Shown here: positions 25,164-36,833 of the stretch, one piece after another
Position numbering within the stretch: position 1 is the stretch's first letter
How the letters are laid out: every line of letters starts with the position of its first letter
NCBI RefSeq assembly: GCF_021155765.1
Contig: NC_060115.1
Location: forward strand, 10,272,493-10,336,492
Origin: Diprion similis
Lineage: Eukaryota > Arthropoda > Insecta > Hymenoptera > Diprionidae
Length of the DNA stretch: 64,000 bases
Reading direction: 5' to 3'
Notes under the pieces: generated by a model
Told to the model about the DNA's origin: nothing
Seen by the model: the letters and a program-made list of their open reading frames with translations, nothing else
Databases searched by the model: none
Position numbers and translations under genes: made by a program

Positions 25164-27451
25164 GTATGACTGTTTATTAATATGTTATCAATTACTTTGA
25201 AATCAATGTAGATTATACGTATGTTGTGATACGTGTTAAGGAATTTAATGATTGAAACTAGAACAGGAAACAGAAGCAAGAAACGTTTCGAAGGAGGTTT
25301 TTTCGAATGTCCGGTGTACCAACATCGCGCCAAAGAAATTCGCTCGAAACACAATGAGAATTTATTCATTCAGAATAGAAGGCACGAAGACAATATTCAT
25401 TTTAACGTTTCAACAACATTTCTCAACTTCGTTCCCCTTGAATTCCTCTTCGCGATATCAATCCAGGTTTAAAATTCACGCGAGTCCATGAGGGTCGGTT
25501 GATTAAAAGATGCCCGCGTTCCATGGTCTAAAGTAAGCCTCTCCTAAGATCACTTGATAAGAAAATTATCCCAAACCTGTTTGATTCAATGTGGGAGTCG
25601 ATTATAGAGTCGAGAATTCGCAACGTCTATATTCAATCCAACGAGTTGCTAAAGTTGAAAAAATTCTAAATTTTTCTCCATGCCGAACTGCATACGCAGA
25701 AAATGAACTGTTATTTTGAAACTGATTTTAAGGCATGAAATGGAACCGAAATTACACCGAATAAAAAAAAGACCCCCAACAAAAAAAAAAATAAATAAAT
25801 AAATAAATACAAACGAATAGATGAATCGAAACGCTAACGATACTCGGACGAGATCCCATAAGACGATTTGCGTCCTGCGATTGGATCTTTCATGGCTGGC
25901 TCGACTGATTGGTTGTTCGGGGAACGACCGAGTCGGTTTCAGCTTCCACAGAGCCGCCTCCATTTTCGGCCCCGACTTCGTCCCTTGACTCCAACCCGGA
26001 CCTTCGCATCAAGGGATTTCGGTAATTTACCTTCCCAGAGTGCGCAGCTAGAGGCAAACACTTTGCGAAATTAACGATGAACTCTGATAGCGAAACGCGC
26101 GGAGAATCAGCGAGTCAAAGCGCGTTTCACATCGCGCTAAATGCTCAAGGCATTCAGTCAAATCCCAACAACATATTTCATTAGAACAGCATTTGCATAC
26201 GTATATTATTCGTATAATTACAAGAAAGGAATATAGACTGTTTATATATAACTCTTCTAGGCGTTAACTAGACAAGATTTTCACTTAGAGAAATAATAAT
26301 AACAAAAAATAATGTTTCTTATACACTCGATATCAGAGCAAAATAAATATCCTGCCAAAACTGTTAGGAAAATTGATTCGTTATTCATGTTCTCTCAGAT
26401 TATCACGGTAGTTAAACTCAATAGTTTTCCTTTTAATATAAAAAAAACTTGCCATCGTCTTAATTTTTCTTCGCTGTGGAGATATAACTGCATATATACC
26501 AACATCTTGAAAAGTTCGCAATCGAAATAATCAATCGTTCATACATTTATAATGTAAACTTACATTACAATACCTACACCCTCGAAGAAATGAATAACCG
26601 AGAAACTGCAGCACAACGCGACAGATATCCGATATTCCGAGTATAGGAAGTTCGCGTTGAAGTGTGTGCATCGTCTATCTCGTACAGATTATTCCTACAT
26701 GAAAACGCGATGCAGTAGATAACAGAAGAGGAGGATAAAATGCAGTAGACGTTTGCAGATCTCTGCAGCTGTACTCGAACTTTTGGATAGGTGGTTACAA
26801 GAATTGGTCACACTGCAATTCGGATGGAAAATTTAATATTAGCAACGTTTTCAAATCGATGCAGTTATAAGACGGTGTAGAATGCAGCAAAAGTCTATAG
26901 GCCAAGCCGCTAGTTGTCCTCGAGGGACAAAAATTTTCCTGACAGTCAAGACTTTTCGACGTACCTAGACGTGGGGCTACCCAAGGTACATACATAGGTA
27001 ACCCAACGCTCGCCGCATCGTCGACGAGAGTCGAGAGTCGCGGAAAGGACTCTTGAGATGAAATTTATTATTTCATCTGCCCGCTGTGCGGCAATGATAT
27101 ACCGCCGCTGTCGAGGAGAGAAGGTATGTTTCTAGCCACATACGTATATACGTGAGAGAGGTTTGGCGAATTGAGGAAAAGGAACGCACAGTGAACTCAT
27201 ACACGTTATATATCTATATATATATGTATATGTATATACCTATGATGAAGTGTAAGTTGTATAAAGGGATGAAAATTGCTCACCAAACCTCCAAGCACAA
27301 GGCTTGGTTCACTTAACTTTGCGCCATTTCAATTTCAAAGGGTTTGTTGACAGGTTATACGTTGTTTTGTCTGTTTTTCCAACTAATTATATATTCTACC
27401 GGTTTGATATACGGTGAGTTTCTTTATCTACGGAACGATGCATGCGCCTGA
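25164..27451. other. gene-free stretch with one promoter-like patch
   Basis: No supported exon. The segment 25850-26060 is GC-richer and carries GATTGGTTG (an inverted CCAAT-type box) and GCCGCCTCCATTTT, which resembles a YY1-type motif. It could be a promoter but has no recognised transcript. Confidence 0.45.
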
Positions 27452-27573
27452 TTCAAGCAACCAGAGTTACAGCTCTTACGTTCAGGTTGCGCCGCAGTCA
27501 TCAAAACAAATGATATTCGACCTTTGGGATGACTATGGCAGGATACGATGCGGTGTAACTCTGGTTGCTTGAA
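27452..27573. mobile_element. 122 bp palindromic hairpin with perfect 19 bp arms
   Basis: The arms 27452-27470 and 27555-27573 are perfect 19-base inverted repeats (TTCAAGCAACCAGAGTTAC and its complement). A second inner stem pairs 27491-27502 with 27528-27539, 10 of 12 bases, leaving a loop of about 25 bases. No target-site duplication is obvious. It is probably a very short miniature transposon; a hairpin RNA precursor is an alternative. Confidence 0.55.
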
Positions 27574-30500
27574 CAAGGCGCTCGCATAGTTCCACAGACA
27601 GGGAAACTCATTGGAGGTGGCTGGTCATGTGGTTTGAATGTTCCCCAGGGTGCGTGTAACACGTATAATGACACAGATGCATTTGTATATACTTTTTACG
27701 AAGATATTATATGTACGAGGATATGTCCACTGGTTAGAGACGTCGGAAAAGATTCCCTCTTTTATTTTATTTTAGAAGACTAAGAAGAAGAAGAAGAAGA
27801 AGAAGAAAGAGAAAAAAATTGTACTACTTTTTTCGAGCCTGCGGTAGACCCACGTCAGAACTCTTCGATACAAAAAGAAGAAGAACAACATAAAGAAGAA
27901 AAAGAAGAAGAAGAATAAAAAGCGAAGCAAAGTGATAAAACAAAAAAAAAAAAATGAATTACAATCTCCCGTTTCTACCGTGCACGGTTTGATAAATGAT
28001 TGTTATCACAGAGACGGGCAAGAAAAAGATTAATTCAAATCTAGATGTATTTGGGAAACTTGACACGTTGTACATATACCATCCGCGATCGTAAACGAGA
28101 ATGTCCTGCAGATAATTGAAATAGTGTTAATAAAATTGGGTTAGAAAGTATCAATTGACTTCATTTCGTAAATAAAAATGAGATTTCCGAACGAAGTTAC
28201 TCGGGACCGTTTCATAAATCATGTATGCACACAGAATTTACGTGCACTGTCAACCCGAGTTGATATAAATCTTGCTCTCTAATTAGCACATTCGATTCAA
28301 ATCGGATGAGCTAGTACGCTCGTAAACTCTTCATTCAAATGAATTTATTCACGAGCTGTACGCCTGGCGAATTAACCCGCGTTAAAAACTATAACCGTTT
28401 GAAATTATATACGCAGCTGATGTTACAGATATGTTTCTAATTTTACGGATCAATTCTGGTTTCGTCGATTGCACGATTTAATTTTGATTTTTCACCAGGC
28501 AAAACCTGGGAATATTAAAAATACCGCAAAACTTATTATTTTTGCAAAACGCGAATATCGGTAACAGTTTCACTCCTTACAATCAGTTTCGTGCCGTGAG
28601 TAATACTCTTTTTATTTAAATGATGTCTCAGTGCTCAAAATTTAATACTGCTTCGAATCCCTGCATAAAAACAAGTTTAATAAAATTTAGAACAATGCAT
28701 ATAACCAAAAAGAAACTGTTAGAAAGCGAATTTCATTGCAGATACATAAAATAATTCTTACTGGAATTACCAATTTTTCGAGTTAGAAGTTGGTAAAATT
28801 TTCAATCGATTTCTAGGCCACAAGTCTAGTAGAAATAAACTTCTAATAAATTGTATATATAGCAGATTGAAAAATTATGCGCCTCAAGGTTGAAGAAGAG
28901 ACGAACTTTTTTTTATCGAAGTGACGTTTTTTTCTATTTTAACAAGAACTACAGTATTTTATAGATTCTTCCGCAGCCTGTAAAGGCTACCTGTTTATAG
29001 AACAGAGTCATATTCTCGGCTGTTAGTTTCTCACTCTCCGCCCTCATCTCGGTATATTCACCCTGGAATGTACTTACGTCACGTCAATTTCCCGCGGGAC
29101 CCAGGCTGGCTTTTACCGCGCTAATAAATAAGGCGACGTGAAATATTGCGGTGAAACACATTAGCGGATCCGGAAGTACCCGAAATTCAAACTGCATCAC
29201 AGGTGCATGGCCGAGGGTCGTGACCAGCCGGAGATTCTGCGGTATATATAGCCACAAACTCGAAGCCTGCATCTTCCACACTTTGGTGTTAAAATCTGGC
29301 TAAAAACCTCTGCATCCACTGCAATAAAACACATGCGACATACCCTGATACTATAAAGACGTTCGTAAAACGTTTTCCCATTAAGAGTCTTGTATGATAC
29401 ATGCACACGGTTTTTACACTAAATCCGTGATAAACTGCAGCTGCTATCTTACATGCCATAAAATTTTAACGCCCCTGAACTTTGAACGAAGATTGTTAGG
29501 TGCGATATTATTCCACATATCCACAGCGTGTCAGAAATTCTCTGATTGGGTCTCTCGAGGGGAGTATATATAATCTACCTCAGCGATACCTACTATAATT
29601 GAATCAGTCAGTTATTTTCATCTCAGTATATTTCCCATCGCTTTAAACTCCACGAGAATCTCATATTCACGTTTCAATTCTTGTACTGATAACGACCTGA
29701 ATGTTCGACATTATGACTCATCATGCATGCCATAGGTAATACGAAACTGCATGAACCGCGATGTTTCGTTTATGTATAATCCAATTCACCTCTCTTTCCC
29801 TGATCCTAAACGGTGTGCAGAAATTTTGCCTTGCTTATCGGCGAAAGGAAATATATCCAATTAATTTGCAAATGTGCAGTTACGTCTTACGAGTGCAGCA
29901 GAACGTGAAAGGAATGTTACGTTGCAGTTTCAACGGCGAAGAAACGTATTTCAGAACTTTAAATTACTCTGTAAATGATAATGAAATTAATAAATGATGT
30001 ATTAAATTTATACTGCAAGAGTGTAACCATGCAGCCGCGAAATAAAATCTCTTCAGATTACCGTTTGGAATAATTATGCGACACGTTAATTGATCGGATT
30101 GAAACGTGAGTTATTTACGAACCTCCGATATTCCTTACGGTTTTTTGAATCATCGGTTAATACCTGCAACATATTCCGCTAGTTAATGATTTTTGTTTTA
30201 CTACATGGTAACGAATTTTCTAAAAAGCAAAGCACGGCTTCTGGTCTATCTTAATAAATTTTATCACTTGCCAAACGACATCGATGTGATGAATTCAACA
30301 CGACGTTACCACGTAGATACACGTTTATCGCATTACCAAAATTACACATAGATTGAGTGTGCCAACTGTGATGTTTTTTCTGCAAATAAGCGTGATTCGA
30401 AATCTGCGCTTACCCACCCGATCCAGATTTTAAATCAGCTTGCTACGATGTCAGAGAATCAATTCATTTCTATAACTACCGTGTATCGGTATTGAACATG

Positions 30501-31426
30501 CGTGTTTTACACCCATTTTCACGAATACTATATTATTCTGATTTATGCATTTGCAGATCTGAGTGCAATTGAAACCACTATCGAAACGTTGAAATTCTTA
30601 TTTCATATATATGAAAATTCTCTATCTGGTTTTAGTAATCGCGTGTATCGGAGACGGACTGAAATTCTGTCAAAAATTAAGTTTAACGTTAACAACGAGT
30701 ACAGTAACGTCGTTGTAGTCGATTCTGCACGTCTAACGAATTAACAAGTGAAAATTATCCGTTTGCCAAAGAAATGCGACCGGTTTTCAAGCGAGAACTC
30801 GAGACTGATCGATTTATTGTGAAAATCTCGTCCCGAACGAATGGAAATGAACGACGTTGTACCTAAGCGTAGGAAAAGAGGGGTGCAGATAAAACAGAGG
30901 AAACCGGTAACAGTACGTCTAAAAGCAGGTTATAAAATGTTACAGAGGTACGGGAAAAGCCAAGTTTCCAGTTTCAACGACTCGTGGAGTTTTCATTTTT
31001 CAATTTCCCTCAAAGGCACCCGAGAGAACTGGGGGGCAGTACGTTTTGCCCGCCATGCTTCATCGTAAACAAAAATTACACGAATTACGAGAGGCTCTCC
31101 GTGTAAGTTATTGCGTGCCAACTTCCCGCTCTCCGGATGCTTTAAGGTGCCCCTAGACGTCCACGCGTGAGGACGAGGAACCGCCTTCGTCTAACTTCGC
31201 GGTTCATAGGAAATTAGTTTCATTCACAGAATGAATAAGTATATAAAGTTACGGAAAAACAATTGCGCTCGGTTGTGCATGAAATAACTTTAGATTATAT
31301 AAACGCCAAGTTCCAGGACTTCAAGGATTGCGCGACGATTTAAAAACTTGAAACGATCTTTAATCTTTCTTCGAGGAAAATGTATACTTAGCTATGATTG
31401 CTTGAGACTTGATACGTTTGAAGAGT
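27574..31426. other. gene-free stretch
   Basis: No supported exon. A GAA microsatellite lies at 27783-27808, with purine-rich sequence on to 27950. The remainder is unique AT-rich DNA. The small frames at 27565-27783, 29761-29997 and 30841-31068 show no recognisable motif. Confidence 0.6.
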
Positions 31427-31430
31427 TTAA

Positions 31431-31923
31431 GGGAACATGTACACCTTAAACTAATAAATTCGAAGTCATTTTCAAAGGAACACAGTTGACACATGGATTC
31501 CACCAACAATACCCAGCAATTTCATTCAGAATTTTATTCGACAGTCAATAAACATAGTGATTAGAAGTACTCTACTAAATATGGGCTAAAAAAATGATAA
31601 AAATTGTCAAATTCCGAATATAGTTGGTGGAATCCATGCGCATAACTGTTTACTTTATTCATACAAAACTCCAATCATTTCAGATGAAAGATGGCATCGC
31701 AGTCATGCACAACGTGATGTAGAAACAAAAACGCGACGGCACCTCTCCAGGGGTGAACCGCTCTTCTTAATATAGTTAGGATATTTGTTTAACCAGGGAA
31801 ATAATCCCGAAATATAACCCTAAACTCTTATGAAACTAAAATAAATAAAATTTATTCTCTTATCAACTGTGTTCCTTTGAAAATGATCTCGAATTTATAA
31901 GTTCAAGTTATATATATGTCCCC
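31431..31923. mobile_element. 493 bp inverted-repeat element in TTAA sites
   Basis: The left end (31431) and the reverse complement of the right end (to 31923) share about 60 bp of imperfect inverted repeat. The best block is TCATTTTCAAAGGAACACAG. Both ends abut TTAA (31427-31430 and 31924-31927), the duplication produced by piggyBac-type transposases. There is no coding capacity. An inner inverted pair, CATGGATTCCACCAAC at 31492-31507 against 31623-31638, gives a nested stem. I infer a non-autonomous piggyBac-type element. Confidence 0.75.
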
Positions 31924-31927
31924 TTAA

Positions 31928-34900
31928 CAAAAACATTAAAAACATTTCACAGTGTTTCATTGATTTAACACCCTAATTTAAATATATTTCACAAATTAAA
32001 TAAAAATAATTCTATTCTATTTTCTAAGCCTCCAACTAGAAAGGAATTGAAAGTATTTCAAAAGTGTTTTCAAATATTCAACGGATATTTCAAGTGCAGA
32101 TTTTCAAGGATTCCTCCGCCGGTTGCGGACCAGATTTCAACCGTGGTTAACCCGAGTTCGTGAAGAGCAGCTACTGCGCAAACTGTAACACGTCCGAAGG
32201 GGTGAAGTGGCCCTGGTTGTGGCCGCGTGAGCCACCCCCTCGTGCCTTCGCTGACAAGTACGTGTTTCGTATATTTGCATTTAGCTGTGTACATCGGCCG
32301 TTTTCACTTCCAAGATCACGAAAGCTGGAGAGAGAAAGAGAAAGAGGGAGGGGGGGGGGGGAGGGTGGAGTCTCGTCAAGTTGGTTGCTGGTAGAGGAGC
32401 TTCGGGAGGGGGTTGAGAGGATCGAGACTTAAAAGCGATTCCCTCGGTTAATTGTTCGTTAAACAATGAAGGGAGCCGCGAACGGTGAATGAGAAATGGG
32501 AGGATGCCAGTTTTCGTATATATTATAATTATTTTAACACCGTGTTTCGAACCGCCCTTCGGTTCTTACTCGAATAAAACGTTGGGGGTTTGCCTTCAGC
32601 GGACATTGTCGGGTGAAAATTTCGAGTGCGATGCAGTCGATTCAGGATATGATTAGAAATTGGTTTCGGTTTGTCGAATGCAGGTCGTATTCTACCGAAT
32701 TCACAAATTTACTGGGATGATTTGGTTTATTTTCGTTATTTTACCCTTGTCATTATATCAACGTATGCATACTGATACTGTACATTTTGTTCATGTGAAG
32801 TCATTTTGAAAATTAGTTCAATACCGTTCGAAAAAGCGTTGGTCGATAGATCGTTTTTAGGATTATTTCAACAAATTAAAATGAATCATGCTCAATCAAG
32901 CTCATTTGTAACTTCTGTATGTATAGGTCGTTATTTGAAGCGGGGATTTCCAGTGAAATTTGTAACTTGATGAAATATTTTAGAGTTCAAAATTTCGAAG
33001 CTTTTATAATTACTTTTATACGCGTATTATTCGAGCTTTCGTTAAACCGAACAAAACCTACGATATCTATGAATCGAAAGAATCGTCCCTCCTTGATAGG
33101 AACAAACCTTGCGTAAAAAGATTTTGAAACTATCTTCTGAAATTTTTTTCTATACTTTAACAGTAGGGTAAAATAATAAAAGTTCAATTTTCGGAATTCA
33201 GCGTTTAAAATTGTACAAAAATTTATGAATCACAACAGAAGAGAGAAAATATTAAACGAAATCCGAATCTTCGAATCTTTTCAAAAACAAGGCTCATCAA
33301 ACTTCGGATTCATATTCGAAGAAAGAAGATTGGGTGATAATTTTTCGAGGAAATTTGAAGACTGGATCCTGCGTCGATTTAAGGATTAAATAATTTTGGT
33401 TGAGAGCCGCGGCAGGTTTTTCGGTCTAACGTAAAGGTAGAAGCGGATGAACGTTGTTGGAAAATTCATAAGAACCCCAGTCAAAGATGCAAGTAAACCC
33501 GCTAAGCCGCGTACATCGGAGACGAATGTAGAGGGTTGTGTTAAGGCAGGGCTAGGTGTGAAGACAAAGTTGGAACGAGGGAACTCTTCCGCAAGTTTTC
33601 GCCCAAAATTATCTAAATATGAAATGATGCCCCCGGTGAGCTCGGGTAGGGTCTAAGCTACATGCTTGCTTCTATGTATTATAAGGTATCTACCGGGTGG
33701 AAATGTATCAGGACGGTGTTAAAATGGGGATGCAAAGCTTTTACTGCAGTTCCGAAGTTCCACGAATGATAAAAATTGGTAGACGTATATCCAATGATAA
33801 ATATATGTATTATTCATGCCGTTAAGCATCTGTCCAATCAACTGTTCGACGTACCTCAAAGCCAAACAAAGCTAATTGTCGCCATCTCGCACCTACAACC
33901 TTAAAATCGTGGCTCAACCAATATTGCTTAGCTTTGAGAAGAGTCATGAACGAAAATTAAACGATGAAGGATTTTGACGCTGGTGGTATTTGAGAATATT
34001 ATACCTTACGACTTGCCTGCTTATCTCGTTATTTACCGAGTTATTCCATTTTGCAACATTGTTATCGTCAATAACAAGTTTGCTAGTTACAGTTGTTGAA
34101 ACTACTCAATCTGAACCCGATTCCCGTCGATGTTATAAATAAATTACGAGAATGCAAAACGGTCGTTCATAATCCGATTGATTTTTTGCTTTTTGCGACT
34201 GCAGGTCACGCAGGTCGTAAAGTATATCACTTTTTTTTCCTATCCCAGTACGCTTCACACGTTGAACTGTATTTCTGTAACGTGCAGTTTTGTACACACT
34301 TCATACTCGAGTATTTCACACAAATTTGTTCGGGTATGGAAAATCAACTTTTACCTGCCACGGTATATTTTTATTTTATATGTGGACTGAAATTCAATGC
34401 GAAATGTGCAGGGATTCCAAATCCTCTTGTATAATAACACTGCCACTGCAGCTTAACCACTTATTCACAAAAAATAACATGAATTTCGTATTGTAGTTGT
34501 CGAAATACGCGTACGACTTTTTTCCAATATTGTCAACTTGGTAAACTGAATATTCTATGCTTTAGTGCAAGTTTTGGCATTTTAAAATCATCATTTTTCC
34601 GATTTCTTGGTTGAAAAGAAAACATTTATTGCATAAATGGACAGAATTGAAAAATAATTATTCAACCAGAGTTAAAAGGTAGTTATAATTATACGAAAAC
34701 GTTAAATTTCTTTCAAAAATTAATTAATTGAATTGAACTATCAAAATCTTTGCAAATTTCCCATAAAAATTATGAATATTCAGAACACTCTTCACTGATT
34801 GTCACCTGGAACTTTAATCGGTTGAAACACCAGTAACATTTGTTACGTACAAAAAATTTCGAGGAACGATACGCGATTCTGTACGCGAATGAGTGTAAGC

Positions 34901-35495
34901 AAAAAAAGTACGCAACTCAATTTCAATCCTCCGTAATCTATACATATGCATATGGAACATTGCAATTAGTTGAACTGTATATAACGATATATCGATGTAC
35001 TGAATTTGATTCACCAATCACGTCGCTTGATTGGACCATTTTGAACCGGTGATCTGAAAATATTCGTTTATAATATTCGAGTGCACGTACGTTGGTCGTT
35101 AAACGCGGGGTGAATTGTTTGGAATACGAAATTGATTCACCCTGGGAAGACAGTCGTCTCTGAACTCCCGAAAACAAACCTCCTTTAATTTCTATTTCAA
35201 GGCATTAATTCTGGTATTTTAATGAATTTTAGACTCGTGAATTGAAAGCATTTTACTTGATTTGTAAATCCAGTTTCTACTCAGTGGCGTGTTGATTCGA
35301 GTTTTAATTTTGAATCTAATTCTCTTTCTGTATTCCCCGTCGATGTCGAAGAGAATTAAAGAAGTTCGATGAACGGATCTTCGATAGTAGTGAATTCCAA
35401 AGTTCCGTATTCGTGACTTTTGCTCCTTCTATACAAATTCGTCTTCATCAGTTTGAAAGTTAAAGTGAATTCCCTTTTCAAAATTTCTTCCTTAA
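31928..35495. other. gene-free stretch
   Basis: No supported exon. G-rich and GA-rich low complexity is present at 32325-32370. The open frames at 33447-33656 and 34093-34434 (+) carry no recognisable domain and are not bounded by convincing splice sites. Confidence 0.6.
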
Positions 35496-35497
35496 TA

Positions 35498-36150
35498 GGG
35501 TTGTTTTTAAATTTTTATGCTTCCAAAAGCTTAAACGCGTTCAAATAAATAGAAAAAAATTCCCTGATAATTTCAGCTATCTAAATCAACTCTCAGATAG
35601 ATCGCTTTGTGATCGAAGTATCTTTCGGAAATAATATGTAAAAAAAACTTTTTTTTCCGAGTAAATATTTTATTGCAAGAGTAATAATGTTTCAAAAAAA
35701 ATTACATCTGCGAGGTTTTAGCGGAAATTAGTGCTACTATCTGCTAAAAAAAAAACATACATTATCATACCGTACAATCTAAACGAATTGCACTTTCTCA
35801 AAATAAAAAAACAAAAAAAATAAAAAATGTGATTCCGAGGGTGTGCGATTCGTCCAGATTGTACGGTATGATGATGTATATTTTTTTCAGATAGCAATAG
35901 ATACTAATGCTCACTAAAATCTCGAAGTTACAAATTTTTTCGCAAATTATTACTTTTAAAATGAAATATATAATACTGAGAAAAAAAGTTTTTCCCATAT
36001 TATTTCCATAAGCTACTTCAATCATGAGGCGAACTACGTATCTTATCATGTTAGAGTTAATATATATAAAGAGCCCAAATTTTTATAAATTTATTTTTAT
36101 TTTTTGACAATGTTTAAGTCCCTGGGAGCATAAAAACTAAAAAACAACCC
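35498..36150. mobile_element. 653 bp fold-back element
   Basis: The ends are inverted: GGGTTGTTTTTAAATTTTTA on the left against a near-identical complement ending CAACCC on the right, each bordered by TA (35496-35497 and 36151-36152). The inverted similarity continues inward. GATAATGTATG/CGTACAATCTAAACGAAT near 35760 pairs with its complement near 35850, and further blocks pair outside that, so much of the element folds on itself around 35825. There is no coding capacity. The TA flanks fit a Tc1/mariner-type non-autonomous element but could be part of the terminal palindrome. Confidence 0.65.
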
Positions 36151-36833
36151 TATTACTGACCACCCTAATACATAAGTAGAACCAATTGGAAATTTTCTTT
36201 AAATGTAATGAACGTAAAAGTAAATATAGTTAGAGAGTGGATCTCGTACGTACACTTTGACGCAATGATTCTGAGACCTCTAATTTTTTGACGAGTCGGT
36301 TGTTGCAGTTGAATTTTGTATTCTTTGGTTAGATTTTTTGTAACCATGACCATAACCTCTGCGCGTCGAATTTTATATTCTCGGGTTAGTTCCGACGGTT
36401 ACGGTTTGTAGCACGTTTACAAAAAATCAAACCCAAAAATACAAAATCCAACGAACATGGGTGCAGATTTTATGTTTACAAAGATCGAGCCTGTTTTGTG
36501 AACGATCGGTGGTCAAATTGCAGTTTGAATCTGCATTGCCGACGTAACTGACTAGCCTACAAAATTAGCCATCTTCGTAATGACTGCGGTGAAATGTACC
36601 ATAATCAACGCTACCAAATTCAATCTTGGGAGCGATCTATATATTATACATGTGTAGCTAACCCTCCGCGGTCACCTGGGGTCGATATGACCCCAGAAAC
36701 TAATGTGTTTCTTACGGGACGAAAAATAAGAGTGATCACGAAGGGTTTATCTCATGTAACGATATATATGATGAACAGGCTAAAGCCGACATCAGAATTA
36801 ATTTGATATTCGTCTGAATCAGAGATGTAAGGA

